A stretch of DNA of 34,296 bases, taken from NCBI GenBank assembly GCA_016868375.1, contig VGHA01000033.1, positions 1-34,296 of the forward strand, given 5' to 3'. This stretch comes from Betaproteobacteria bacterium (GTDB taxonomy: Bacteria > Pseudomonadota > Gammaproteobacteria > Burkholderiales > Burkholderiaceae_E). The translations under genes and the position numbers were made by a program. Below are positions 17,081 through 25,423 of the stretch, piece by piece; position 1 is the first letter of the stretch; each line of letters opens with the position of its first letter. The notes beneath the pieces were generated by a model. It made no database searches. It saw only the letters and a program-made list of their open reading frames with translations, and had not been told where the DNA came from.

Positions 17081-18217
17081 ATGAAAGCCACCCTGAAGAC
17101 ACTTGCGCTCGCAGCAGCGCTGACTGCCACCGGGCTCCTGCAGGCGCAGGACATTCGCATCGCCAACATCGTTGAACTGTCAGGCCCGGGAACGACCGCC
17201 GGCACCATGTTCAAGAATGGTGTCGAGCTTGCGATCAAAGAAATCAACGCAGCCGGCGGAATTCTTGGGCGCAGAATCGCGCACACCACGGAAGACACGC
17301 AGACCAACCCCGGGGTCGCCAAAGGCCTGACGCAAAAAGCGGTCGACAACAACGCATTTGCGATTTTTGGTCCGGTGTACTCCGGCTCAATCATGGTGTC
17401 GATGACCGAATCGCGCCGCGCCGAGGTACCCAACTTCACCGGTGGCGAGGCGGCCTCGATCACCCAGCAGGGCAACCCCTTCGTGTTTCGCACCTCATTC
17501 GGTCAGACCATTGCCTTTCCGAAGCTTGCTCGCTTCATCAACGAGAAAGCCAAGACCGTTGCGATCATTTACGTGAACAACGATTTCGGCAAAGGCGGTC
17601 GCGACACGCTGGTGAAACTGATGGCGAACTCGCCCACCAAGGTCGTCGCCGATATTTCCACCGACGCGGGTCAGGTCGATTTTTCAGCGGCGGTTTTACG
17701 CGCCAAGCAAAGCGATGCTGATGCCATCTTTGCCTACCTGAATGAGGAGGAGTCAGCCCGCCTGCTGCGTGAACTGCGCAAGCAGGGTGTGAGAAAAATG
17801 GTGATCGGCGAAACCACGCTGACGGGTCAGAAGGTGGTTGAGCTTGCGGGCGAAGCAGCCAACGGCGCGCAGGCGCATGTGGGCCTGACCATTGATGCGC
17901 CGCAGTTCAAGGCCTTCGGTGCCAAATACAGGTCTGAATACAAAAGCGAATCCGATCACAACGGTATCAAGGGCTATACCGGCATTTATATCCTGAAGGC
18001 CGCGATCGAGAAAGCCGGAAAAATCGATCGCAAAGCCGCCGCCGAAGCACTGCGCAACAGCTGCTTCAGCGCCAAGCAGCATCCCGGCATCCTGATGGAC
18101 GTCTGTTTCGACGATAAAGGCGATCTCGATCGAGAAAGCTTCATGGTTGAAGTCAAGGGCGGCCGCCCGGAAGTGGTCGCAACACTTCCACCCGCGGGTC
18201 TGGTCAAGAAACAGTAA
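17081..18217 (+). CDS. Liv-type ABC transporter periplasmic substrate-binding protein (system 2)
   Basis: A 378-aa LivJ/HAAT-type binding protein, clearly divergent from the one at 48-1253. Residues 1-22 are a signal peptide (LALAAALTATGLLQA then QDIRIANIVEL). Family landmarks are NGVELAIKEINAAGGILGRR and AIFGPVYSGSIM. A Cys pair near the C-terminus (NSCFSAKQHPGILMDVCFD) may form a disulfide. The ATG at 17081 has a GGAGA Shine-Dalgarno (17071-17075); the upstream TTG at 17060 is rejected. It heads the second Liv operon, which continues into a shikimate-dehydrogenase-like gene, hinting that the ligand is a hydroaromatic or similar acid rather than leucine. Confidence 0.92.
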   Translation: MKATLKTLALAAALTATGLLQAQDIRIANIVELSGPGTTAGTMFKNGVELAIKEINAAGGILGRRIAHTTEDTQTNPGVAKGLTQKAVDNNAFAIFGPVYSGSIMVSMTESRRAEVPNFTGGEAASITQQGNPFVFRTSFGQTIAFPKLARFINEKAKTVAIIYVNNDFGKGGRDTLVKLMANSPTKVVADISTDAGQVDFSAAVLRAKQSDADAIFAYLNEEESARLLRELRKQGVRKMVIGETTLTGQKVVELAGEAANGAQAHVGLTIDAPQFKAFGAKYRSEYKSESDHNGIKGYTGIYILKAAIEKAGKIDRKAAAEALRNSCFSAKQHPGILMDVCFDDKGDLDRESFMVEVKGGRPEVVATLPPAGLVKKQ

Positions 18218-18307
18218 GCCGACTGCCGCAAGCTCCGTTTGGCGGTCCGCGCAGGCGGCCCGCTGAATGGGGCGGGTGAGCACGCCTTCACCCCGTCACA
18301 TCCTCGC

Positions 18308-19183
18308 ATGACAGATTTCATCCAGCTGCTCTTTAGCGGCATGGCAACCGGCTGCATCTACGCCCTCGCAGCCCTCGGCTTCACGCTTCTGTGGCAGGCC
18401 TCTGGCACGATCAACTTCGCGCAAGGCGAGTTTGTCATGCTGCCAGCCTTCTCCATGGTGGCGCTGCTTCACTCGGGTGTACCGCTTTGGATTGCCTTTG
18501 CCATCACCTGCGCGCTGTCGGTTCTGGTGCAGGGCTGGGCCTTCAAGCGCGGGGTGGTCGACCCGCTGTTTCGCTTTGGCATGATGCAGATTGTGGTGGC
18601 AACCATCGGGCTGTCGATTGCCATACGAAATGTGGTTCGTGCAGGCTACAGCGCAGAGCCTCAGCCATTTCCGCAGGTGTTTCCTGACAAGATCTATGAG
18701 ATCGCTGGCGTCACGGTATCGGGCAGCGATATCGGCACCTTTGTTTTTGCGCTGATCCTGGTGTTTGCGGTACAGGCGTTTCTGGCGCGAACCGTCACCG
18801 GCCGTGCGATGCAGGCGGTTGCCCAGAACACCGAGAGCGCCACCGTGCTGGGCATCAACGTACCGCGAATGATTTTTTATACCTTCGCCATCAACGCCGT
18901 GCTTGCCGCGGCAGCAGCTCTGCTGGTCACGCCCACCTATCTGGCCAAGTTCGACATGGGCGAAGGCTTGGGTACGAAGGCATTTTTTGCTGCGATCATC
19001 GGCGGATTCAATAATTCGCGCGGTGCGCTTTTGGGTGGCCTCATCGTGGGCGCCTGCGAAAATCTGGCGGCTGCCTACATCTCGCCCGCTTATAAGGACG
19101 CTGTCGCGCTCATCCTGTTCATGGTCGTGATTCTCTTCAAGCCGCAGGGTCTGCTTGGAACCCGCGAGGAGCGCAAGGTGTGA
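18308..19183 (+). CDS. livH: Branched-chain amino acid-type ABC permease LivH (system 2)
   Basis: A 291-aa LivH-type permease opening with LLFSGMATGCIYALAALGFTL and carrying INFAQGEFVML, the hallmark segment of the family, plus the coupling loop RAMQAVAQNTESATVLGINV. About eight membrane helices are evident. The ATG at 18308 is preferred to an in-frame start at 18239, whose extra residues are polar and unlike the family. It overlaps livM at TGATG. Confidence 0.93.
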   Translation: MTDFIQLLFSGMATGCIYALAALGFTLLWQASGTINFAQGEFVMLPAFSMVALLHSGVPLWIAFAITCALSVLVQGWAFKRGVVDPLFRFGMMQIVVATIGLSIAIRNVVRAGYSAEPQPFPQVFPDKIYEIAGVTVSGSDIGTFVFALILVFAVQAFLARTVTGRAMQAVAQNTESATVLGINVPRMIFYTFAINAVLAAAAALLVTPTYLAKFDMGEGLGTKAFFAAIIGGFNNSRGALLGGLIVGACENLAAAYISPAYKDAVALILFMVVILFKPQGLLGTREERKV

Positions 19184-20172
19184 TGCGCCTCAACTGGCTG
19201 ATTGGATTGGCGGTACTGGCAACATTTATTGCCGTCCCCAACTTTCTCAAGAACTACGGCATCCATCTGTTCACCACGTGGCTGGTGTTCATCATCGCCA
19301 CGATGGGCTTGAATCTTACGGTGGGCTATGCAGGCCAGAAGTCGCTGGGGCATGCCGCATTCTTTGGCATCGGCGCGTACACCGTGGCGATTCTGCTCAA
19401 GGCAGGCATCAGTTTCTGGATCGCGCTGCCCCTGGGTGCCGTGCTCTGCTTTGCCACGGGTCTGGTGGTGGGGTTTCCGGCGCTTCGCGTCCAGACGATT
19501 TATCTGGCCTTTGCCACGCTTGGATTCAACACTGCGATCTGGCTGGTGATGCGCAACGAAGAATGGCTGACAGGCGGAAACTTTGGCATCAACAATATCC
19601 CGCGGCCATCCATCGTCGGTATCAGTCTCGATGGCAATCTTGCGTACTACTTCTTCGTGCTGGTCATCACCCTGATACTGGCCGCGCTGCTTGCAGCGTT
19701 GCTGCGCTCGCCCTGGGGCAAGGCCTTCACGGCGCTGCGCGACAACCCGATCCGTGCCGAAAGCCTGGGAATCGACACACGCGGCTACACACTCCTCAGC
19801 TTTGCGATTGGCGCCGCCTACGCCGGCATCGCAGGTGGCCTTTACGCCTCGCAGGTGCAGTTCATCGATCCAGCATTGTTCACCGTTCATGCATCCATCA
19901 TGATGTACCTGATGGTGGTGGTTGGCGGAGCTGGCTACTTCCTGGGCCCGGTACTGGGCTCTGCGGTCGGCGTGGTCTTACCCGAGTGGCTGCGATTCGC
20001 ACAGGGCTGGTATCTGTTTGTATTTGGCGCCTCAGTCGTCGTCTTGATGATCTGGCTACCCGATGGGCTGTTATCTATTCCCGATCGGCTGCGCGCCCGC
20101 CGGGTGGCGCGCGAAAGCTCAGCCGCCAGAGCGGCGGCGGCCCATTCAATGGGCAGGGGAGCGAAGGCGTGA
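19183..20172 (+). CDS. livM: Branched-chain amino acid-type ABC permease LivM (system 2)
   Basis: A 329-aa LivM-type permease. GLNLTVGYAGQKSLGHAAFF is the canonical N-terminal LivM block, and FTALRDNPIRAESLGID is the ATPase-coupling loop in standard form, unlike its system 1 counterpart. A basic, Ala-rich tail follows the last helix. The ATG at 19183 (or the GTG at 19180) overlaps the livH stop. The 3' end overlaps the livG GTG start by 4 bp. Confidence 0.93.
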   Translation: MRLNWLIGLAVLATFIAVPNFLKNYGIHLFTTWLVFIIATMGLNLTVGYAGQKSLGHAAFFGIGAYTVAILLKAGISFWIALPLGAVLCFATGLVVGFPALRVQTIYLAFATLGFNTAIWLVMRNEEWLTGGNFGINNIPRPSIVGISLDGNLAYYFFVLVITLILAALLAALLRSPWGKAFTALRDNPIRAESLGIDTRGYTLLSFAIGAAYAGIAGGLYASQVQFIDPALFTVHASIMMYLMVVVGGAGYFLGPVLGSAVGVVLPEWLRFAQGWYLFVFGASVVVLMIWLPDGLLSIPDRLRARRVARESSAARAAAAHSMGRGAKA

Positions 20173-20945
20173 GTTCGCCACGCTCTGCCAATCGACCCAG
20201 CGACGCGCCCGTACTGCGCGTCACTGATATCCGCAAGCACTACGGTGCGATTCGCGCGGTGGACGGCGTGTCATTTGAAGTGCGCCCAGGCGAAATCTTC
20301 GGCGTGATCGGGCCCAACGGTTCTGGCAAGACCACGCTTTTCAACAGCATGCTCGGACAGATCCGACCCGATAGCGGCCACATCGAACTCAAGGGCGAGG
20401 ACGTCACGCACCTGGGTCCGCTCGAACTCAGCCGCCGCGGCGTGGGCCGAACCTTTCAGACGCTGCAGGTCTTTGGCCGGATGACCGTTCGCGACAATCT
20501 GATCGTGGCGGCGCAGGAGCATCAGGGAACCCTGTTCACGCGAATGTTTGCGCCGTCCGACTCAGGACTGGGCAAGCGCGCTGATGCCTTGATCGATCAG
20601 TTTCGCATCCGCCATGTAGCGGATCGCAAAGCTGGCGAACTCAGCTACGGACAGCAGAGGCTTGTCGACATCGCAATGGCCTTCATGAGCGAGCCTGATC
20701 TGTTGCTGCTCGATGAGCCCTGCGCCGGCGTCAATCCGTCGCTGGTCGGCGGGATCAGCCAGCTGCTGAAAGCGCTGAATCGCGAACGCCAGGGCAGCTT
20801 CGTGGTCATCGAACACAACATGGACTTCGTCATGGATCTGTGTCATCGGATCATGGTGATGGTTGAGGGAAAGGTGCTGGCGCTGGGGTCGCCCGAAGAA
20901 ATCCGGTCAAACAGCCAGGTGCTCGATGCTTATCTCGGCAACTGA
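20169..20945 (+). CDS. livG: ABC transporter ATP-binding protein LivG (system 2)
   Basis: A 258-aa ATPase with canonical motifs: Walker A GPNGSGKTT, FQTLQVFGRMTVRDNL (typical LivG segment), signature LSYGQQR, Walker B LLLLDEP with CAGVNP, and H-loop FVIEHNM. The frame is open back to 19155, but the real start is GTG at 20169: it overlaps the livM stop (GTGA), has GGGGA about 8 bp upstream, and places Walker A at the usual distance from the N-terminus. Confidence 0.92.
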   Translation: MSSPRSANRPSDAPVLRVTDIRKHYGAIRAVDGVSFEVRPGEIFGVIGPNGSGKTTLFNSMLGQIRPDSGHIELKGEDVTHLGPLELSRRGVGRTFQTLQVFGRMTVRDNLIVAAQEHQGTLFTRMFAPSDSGLGKRADALIDQFRIRHVADRKAGELSYGQQRLVDIAMAFMSEPDLLLLDEPCAGVNPSLVGGISQLLKALNRERQGSFVVIEHNMDFVMDLCHRIMVMVEGKVLALGSPEEIRSNSQVLDAYLGN

Positions 20946-20965
20946 TCGAATGGTTGAGATCGCCC

Positions 20966-21748
20966 GTGACTGACGCACGCTCAACACCCCGCGCGACGCC
21001 ATGTATTGAGTTCGACGATGTCGTGGCGGGCTACAAAGACTTCATGATCCTGAACAACCTGTCGTTTGCGGTTCAACCAGGCAGCATCACGCTTCTCATT
21101 GGGCCCAATGGCGCAGGCAAGTCCACCGTATTGAAAACGCTGTTCGGTCTTCTCACGCCACGACAGGGAAAAATTCGGCTCAACGGCGTCGATATCACCG
21201 GTATCAAACCTTCTGTTTTGCTGTCGCAGGGGCTCGCGTTTGTTCCTCAGGGCCGCAACCTGTTTGGCAGGCTGAGCGTCTACGAGAATCTGGAGCTCGG
21301 CGGCATCACGCTTGGGATGAAAACCGCCCGCGAGCGGATTCCCGAGATACTGGAATTTTTCCCAAGGGTGAAAGAGCGTCTGCATTCGCGGGCGTCTTCA
21401 TTGTCCGGGGGCGAACAGAAACAGCTGGAGGTGGGCCGCGCGCTTCTTCTCAGACCGCGCGTCCTGCTGATCGATGAGCCCTCAATCGGCCTGTCGCCGA
21501 TTGTCGTGCAGGACGTGTTCAAGCTTCTGCGCACGCTCGCCGACCAAGGCACCACGGTTCTAATGGTTGAGCAGAACGTCAAAAGCGCGCTTCGATTTTC
21601 CGACGACGCGATCGCACTCGAGTCGGGTCGCCTGGTGCTGCATAAGCCAGCACACGCGGTGCTCGCTGATCCCAACGTGGAGCGATTGTTTCTGGGCGGG
21701 GCGCACCCGGGCACAGCCCTGGATTCCGATAACGGCCGCCTCCTCTGA
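20966..21748 (+). CDS. livF: ABC transporter ATP-binding protein LivF (system 2)
   Basis: A 260-aa ATPase of the LivF class with Walker A GPNGAGKST, signature LSGGEQKQLEVGRAL, Walker B VLLIDEP, SIGLSP and H-loop LMVEQNV. The start is uncertain: GTG at 20966 is taken here, with an in-frame TTG at 20954 as alternative; neither has a strong Shine-Dalgarno. It follows livG after about 20 bp and precedes the AroE-like gene by 25 bp, consistent with one transcript. Confidence 0.9.
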   Translation: MTDARSTPRATPCIEFDDVVAGYKDFMILNNLSFAVQPGSITLLIGPNGAGKSTVLKTLFGLLTPRQGKIRLNGVDITGIKPSVLLSQGLAFVPQGRNLFGRLSVYENLELGGITLGMKTARERIPEILEFFPRVKERLHSRASSLSGGEQKQLEVGRALLLRPRVLLIDEPSIGLSPIVVQDVFKLLRTLADQGTTVLMVEQNVKSALRFSDDAIALESGRLVLHKPAHAVLADPNVERLFLGGAHPGTALDSDNGRLL

Positions 21749-21773
21749 CCGAGTCCCTTCTGGATTGACGCCC

Positions 21774-22610
21774 GTGATCGACGGCAATACAAGACTGATC
21801 GCCCATATCGGACACCCCACGCATACCTTCAAGTCGCCGATGATCTACAACCCGTATTTCGAGGCGGCGGGAATCAATGCGGTCGTGGTTCCCATGGACT
21901 GCACCACTGAAAATTTTCCCCAAGTCTTGAAGGCTGTTTTTTCGCTGGGCAACATGATTGGTGCGCTGATCACCATGCCGCACAAGGTCGCGGTGGTGGA
22001 CTTGCTGGCTGAGGTCACGGCAACCGTTCGCGTGGCCGGTGCCTGCAATGCCGTTCGCCAGACCGCAGACGGGCAGCTGGTGGGCGACATGTTTGATGGC
22101 GCCGGCTTCGTGCGGGGGATCGTCCGGAGAGGCTTTGATCCGGCCGGTAAAAGCGTGCTGATCATCGGGGCGGGCGGGGTCGGTAGCGCGATCGCAGCCT
22201 CCGTGGCTGCGGCAAGTGCCCGCGTTATCGCGCTCTTTGATTCCAACCCACCCGCAGCCGAAGCACTTGCCGAGCGGCTTCGGGCCCACTACACCGGTCT
22301 TGTCATCATGACCGGGGACAAAGATCCGGCGGGATTCGATCTGGTCGTCAACGCCTCACCGCTTGGCATGAACGACAACGACCCGCTTCCGGTCGATGTG
22401 GCACGCCTGTCGGCCGGCAGCTTTGTGGGTGAAGTGGTACTGAAGCGCGAGGTCACCTCATGGGTAGCCGCCGCTCGCAAAATAGGGTGTCCGACCCTGG
22501 TTGGCACGGACATGCTGTTCGAGCAGATCCCGGCGTATCTCGAGTTTTTTGGGCTGCCCACGACCACGGCGGCGCATCTGCGCAGTGTGGCCCGCGTAAA
22601 TGGCCCCTAG
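21774..22610 (+). CDS. Shikimate/quinate dehydrogenase-like (AroE family) oxidoreductase
   Basis: A 278-aa protein of the AroE fold. The N-terminal substrate domain has SPMIYNPYFEAAGINAVVVP and ITMPHKV with the catalytic Lys71. The NAD(P)-binding domain has GAGGVGSAIAAS near residue 132. The signature normally reading GDNTDGxGF is GDMFDGAGF here: Asp108 is kept but Asn-Thr is replaced by Met-Phe, which I associate with catabolic or alternative-substrate paralogues rather than the biosynthetic enzyme. The start is GTG at 21774 (TTG at 21765 possible); the frame's extension into livF is out of register with that gene and is a shadow. It sits inside the Liv operon, so it may oxidise the imported compound. 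Confidence 0.87.
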   Translation: MIDGNTRLIAHIGHPTHTFKSPMIYNPYFEAAGINAVVVPMDCTTENFPQVLKAVFSLGNMIGALITMPHKVAVVDLLAEVTATVRVAGACNAVRQTADGQLVGDMFDGAGFVRGIVRRGFDPAGKSVLIIGAGGVGSAIAASVAAASARVIALFDSNPPAAEALAERLRAHYTGLVIMTGDKDPAGFDLVVNASPLGMNDNDPLPVDVARLSAGSFVGEVVLKREVTSWVAAARKIGCPTLVGTDMLFEQIPAYLEFFGLPTTTAAHLRSVARVNGP

Positions 22611-22724
22611 ATCACTGGCCGCCTTCTAAGAGACATGGATACCCGCTCACAGCGCATCGTATCCGGCGCGCAGCCTGGCAATATCGACCCCGAACGCAAT
22701 CTGATCTGGACAAAGGAGCCCTCG

Positions 22725-23009
22725 ATGACCCACCAGTCCCTGGAACAATTTACCGCGACCATGACGGCACGCGGCTACGACGAGGTACTGGTTCGCGAGT
22801 GGGGGCCCGACCACGTCGCCCCGGAACACGAACACCCGTTCGACACCGATGCGCTGGTGGTTCAAGGCGAGTTCTGGCTGACTGTGGGTGATACCACGCG
22901 GCATCTGCAAGCTGGCGACACCTTCCAGCTGACGCGCGGCGTCCGGCATGCAGAAAAATACGGCCCACAGGGCGCAACCTTCTGGGCCGCAAGGCGCAAC
23001 CCTCGCTGA
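22725..23009 (+). CDS. Small single-domain cupin protein
   Basis: A 94-aa cupin. Motif 1 is PEHEHPFDTDALVVQGEFWL (two metal-type His, Asp at the usual Glu position) and motif 2 is GDTFQLTRGVRH with the third His. A well-spaced AAGGAG lies before the ATG at 22725; an in-frame ATG at 22635 would add a non-cupin leader and is less likely. Such proteins can bind a metal and act as isomerases, dioxygenases or sensors; none can be assigned. It lies between the AroE-like and cytochrome genes in the same direction. Confidence 0.8.
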   Translation: MTHQSLEQFTATMTARGYDEVLVREWGPDHVAPEHEHPFDTDALVVQGEFWLTVGDTTRHLQAGDTFQLTRGVRHAEKYGPQGATFWAARRNPR

Positions 23010-23029
23010 ACACCCTGCAGAAAATACCC

Positions 23030-23506
23030 ATGCCGGGCAATCTCGTGGCTCGCAGTCGCACTGCGCTTGCAGCCCTGCGCGGCGGTGCAGTCGCCGCGCT
23101 GTTGTCGCTGCAATGCATCGCAGCGGCAGCCCCACCGTCCGCCGACGCCAGGCTGCCGGTTTCAAAGCAGGTGCGCGCCTGCGTCGGCTGCCACAGCGAG
23201 CAGGGGCGCGCGGGGCCCGATGGGTACTACCCCAGGCTCGCTGGCAAGCCGTCCGGTTATCTGTATGCGCAGTTGCAGCACTTTGCCGAGGGCCGACGAC
23301 ACCATGCCGCGATGCAACGCCTGCTGGTGTCGCTGGATGATCCAACGCTGAAGGCGTTCGCCGACCATTTCGCGGGACTCACGCTTGCCTACCCGGCACC
23401 GCCCGCGTCGCGGGCATCAGCCGATCAGTTGCAACGTGGCCGCGCGCTCGCGCTGGTCGGCGATCCGTCCAGCAAGCTTCCAGCCTGCGCAAGCTGCCAT
23501 GGGTAA
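23030..23506 (+). CDS. 5' fragment of the cytochrome c gene (158 aa, exported di-haem piece)
   Basis: Ends at the first TAA. It has a signal peptide (residues ~1-34, hydrophobic core AVAALLSLQCIAAAA), a haem site CVGCH at 51 and a second site CASCH at 153 that lies only one residue from the stop. The second haem domain therefore loses its axial-ligand half, and the fragment would at best carry one complete haem domain (family reasoning). Confidence 0.55.
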   Translation: MPGNLVARSRTALAALRGGAVAALLSLQCIAAAAPPSADARLPVSKQVRACVGCHSEQGRAGPDGYYPRLAGKPSGYLYAQLQHFAEGRRHHAAMQRLLVSLDDPTLKAFADHFAGLTLAYPAPPASRASADQLQRGRALALVGDPSSKLPACASCHG

Positions 23507-23623
23507 ACGCTGACGGGCGTCTCACCGGACGTGCCGGGGCTGCTCGGTCTTTCGCTTGACTACCTGAACGCGTAACTCGGCGCCTGGCGCACAGGGCTTC
23601 GCCAGGCACACGCCCCCGACTGC

Positions 23624-24967
23624 ATGGCCGACATCGCACGGCGACTGGTCGGCGCCGATGTGAGCGCAGTCACATCCTGGCTTGCAAGTCAGCCCGTGCC
23701 CGATCAAGGACGGCCACAGCCCGCTACCGTCGGCACTGCCCCGTCGGCGTCCGACCTACCATGCGGCGCGAGCCCATCGCGCCCCGAGGCGCAGCCGATC
23801 CCTGACGTGGGCGAAGCCCGTCTTGCGCGCGGTGAAACCCTGGCTCGCGCAGGCAACTGTGTCGCCTGCCATACGATGCGCGGCCAACCGTTGATGAGCG
23901 GCGCCCGACCGATCGACACGCCCTTTGGCGTGGTCTTCAGCAGCAACCTCACGCCCGATGTCGATACGGGTCTTGGACGCTGGAGCGCAGCAGACTTTTG
24001 GAATGCCCTGCACCGGGGGCGCTCGCGCGATGGACGCCGCCTGGCCCCGGCATTCCCGTATGAGCACACCACCTTGATCACGCGCGAAGACAGCGACGCG
24101 ATCTACGCCTGGCTTCAAACCGTTCCCGCGGTGCGTGCGAAGCAACCTGCACATCAGCTCACCTGGCCATTCGGTACGCAACCCGCTCTGGCGATCTGGC
24201 AACTGCTGCACTTCAAGCCGGCGAACTTCATTGCCGAACCGGGACGTGACGACCTCTGGAATCGCGGCGCGTACCTGGTTGAGGCCATCGGGCATTGCGC
24301 AGCCTGTCACGGCCCACGCAACCGGTTGGGTGCCACCCGCAGCGTCAAGAACTTGTCCGGCAGCGCAATGCCGGGGTCCGCATGGATCGCCCCCAACCTT
24401 CTGGACGACAGCGAAACCGGGCTTGCATCCACGCCGCTCGATCAAATCATCCGGTTGCTCGGAGCCGGCCGCGCCGCGCACGCAAGCGCGCTCGGGCCCA
24501 TGGCGGAGGTGGTTCAACACGGGCTTCAGTATCTTGATGAGCGCGACCTTCGCGCCATGGCAATCTACCTGCAAGGCCGGGCGCGCGAACAGGCGCCGCG
24601 CGCAGCCACCGCGCGCGAGGGCACGCGATCCAACGCGGGAGCCGAGGTGTATCGGACCGCGTGTGCCGATTGCCACGGCGATTCGGGGGAAGGTCAGCCT
24701 GGCAGGTATCCCGCCCTGCGCGGCAACCGTGCGGTACTGCAATCGGATCCCACCAATACGGTGCTTGCGGTACTCCATGGTGGCTATACCCCGGTGACCG
24801 CTGGCAATCCGACACCGCCCGGCATGCCGCCGTTTGCGCTGGGGCTATCCAGTACCGAGCTCGCTTCGGTGATCAGCTGGATACGCGGGGGCCTTCAGGG
24901 CGCGTCGTCAGGGGCGCCGGCCGTTACCGCACCCTTGGTGGAGCGGGTGCGTAACCGAAGCCGTTAG
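23624..24967 (+). CDS. 3' fragment of the cytochrome c gene (tri-haem part, no signal peptide)
   Basis: The longest in-frame piece after the stops begins at an internal ATG (23624) and gives 447 aa with CVACH, CAACH and CADCH. The order GEARLARGETLARAGNCVAC, TPFGVVFSSNLTPD and LHRGRSRDGRRLAPAFPYEH matches triheme membrane-associated cytochrome subunits of periplasmic dehydrogenases. Translated alone it has no signal peptide and could not receive haem in the periplasm, so independent function is unlikely. No molybdenum or quinoprotein partner is adjacent; the hydroxylase at 6703-10231 is distant and on the other strand. Confidence 0.6.
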   Translation: MADIARRLVGADVSAVTSWLASQPVPDQGRPQPATVGTAPSASDLPCGASPSRPEAQPIPDVGEARLARGETLARAGNCVACHTMRGQPLMSGARPIDTPFGVVFSSNLTPDVDTGLGRWSAADFWNALHRGRSRDGRRLAPAFPYEHTTLITREDSDAIYAWLQTVPAVRAKQPAHQLTWPFGTQPALAIWQLLHFKPANFIAEPGRDDLWNRGAYLVEAIGHCAACHGPRNRLGATRSVKNLSGSAMPGSAWIAPNLLDDSETGLASTPLDQIIRLLGAGRAAHASALGPMAEVVQHGLQYLDERDLRAMAIYLQGRAREQAPRAATAREGTRSNAGAEVYRTACADCHGDSGEGQPGRYPALRGNRAVLQSDPTNTVLAVLHGGYTPVTAGNPTPPGMPPFALGLSSTELASVISWIRGGLQGASSGAPAVTAPLVERVRNRSR

Positions 24968-25026
24968 AAGGGTAGCGCTGGTCGCGTTGATATCATCGGC
25001 GCTCCCTAATCAGTGAGATCCGCACC

Positions 25027-25341
25027 ATGGCATTTGCCGATAATCTGAAAACGCTCCCCTCGATCGCGCATCTCGCCGCCCTCGAACTGCTGGCTGCCAA
25101 CGGATCCGTGGTGGCCAGCATCGAGAACAAGCCCGGCAAATCCGGGTCGCTCACCGTCTATGCAGCGCTCGCAGCACGCTTCGGAAAAATTGATGCGGCC
25201 GCCGCCAAAGAAGGGCTTGATCTGTTTGCCGAGCACACGGCCGACGCGCGCGCCCACCCCGGCAAGCATCCCAACATCGACCGACTCTTCGAGGTCATCA
25301 ATTCGGGCAGCGCCTTCAGCGTACGTTTGACCCCGGCATAA
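25027..25341 (+). CDS. DUF2322 family protein
   Basis: A 104-aa protein matching DUF2322 as I remember it: the N-terminal FADNLKTLPSIAHLAALELL, a central GKSGSLTVYAALAARFGKID and the highly conserved EHTADARAHPGKHPNIDRLF. The family is a small cytoplasmic protein of unknown function common in Betaproteobacteria. It stands alone between the cytochrome gene and the zinc operon, with its own 59-bp upstream gap. Confidence 0.85.
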   Translation: MAFADNLKTLPSIAHLAALELLAANGSVVASIENKPGKSGSLTVYAALAARFGKIDAAAAKEGLDLFAEHTADARAHPGKHPNIDRLFEVINSGSAFSVRLTPA

Positions 25342-25388
25342 GCCGAGCAAGCAGCCGGTTCGGTTCGATCGCGCCAGCCCGGGTGTAT

Positions 25389-25417
25389 GTGACATTATCT
25401 CATCACACTGTGATAAA
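25389..25417 (+). promoter_or_regulatory. Sigma-70 promoter of the zinc operon
   Basis: GTGACA at 25389-25394 (5 of 6 to TTGACA) and GATAAA at 25412-25417 (4 of 6 to TATAAT) are 17 bp apart. TG at 25409-25410, one base before the -10, gives an extended -10. The start of transcription would fall about 25 bp before the outer-membrane gene ATG. The element lies wholly within the Zur-box dyad, so repressor binding would block polymerase. Confidence 0.6.
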
Positions 25418-25423
25418 GTAACA
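25393..25423. promoter_or_regulatory. Tandem Zur-box-like operators forming a large dyad
   Basis: TGTGATAAAGTAACA at 25409-25423 agrees at 11 of 14 defined positions with the enterobacterial Zur consensus TGTTATANTATAACA recalled from memory. CATTATCTCATCACA at 25393-25407 agrees at 9. The two are mirror images about C25408 (perfect core ATCACA-C-TGTGAT, 25402-25414), within a 39-bp imperfect palindrome at 25389-25427. Placement over the promoter of an operon that ends with a zur gene supports autoregulated zinc repression. Confidence 0.65.

Larger units (their letters stand above)
23030..24967 (+). pseudogene. Five-haem cytochrome c gene interrupted by two in-frame TAA codons
   Basis: One reading frame of 646 codons runs from 23030 to 24967, broken only by TAA at 23504-23506 (codon 159) and 23573-23575 (codon 182). 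The residues between and after the stops read as normal cytochrome (TLTGVSPDVPGLLGL, LGAWRTG, APDCMADIARRL). CxxCH sites fall at codons 51, 153, 277, 423 and 545: the first two resemble a cytochrome c4/c553-type domain, the last three a triheme alcohol/nicotinate-dehydrogenase-type cytochrome subunit. The second stop sits where the family usually has Gln (NAQLGAW). No frameshift is needed. Either an early-stage pseudogene, a sequencing error, or readthrough. Confidence 0.75.

Noticed and set aside
21567-21773. N-terminal extension of the AroE-like protein into the livF gene.
   Set aside because: The extra residues are out of frame with livF and have no dehydrogenase character; the family N-terminus begins near the GTG at 21774.
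23504-23575. TAA recoded as glutamine in this genome.
   Set aside because: Several intact genes here end in TAA at the expected C-terminus (for example at 1251, 5792 and 18215), so TAA is a working stop codon.
23756-24778. A 340-codon minus-strand open frame opposite the cytochrome gene.
   Set aside because: The plus strand has conserved CxxCH motifs and cytochrome segments throughout; the antisense product has no family features.
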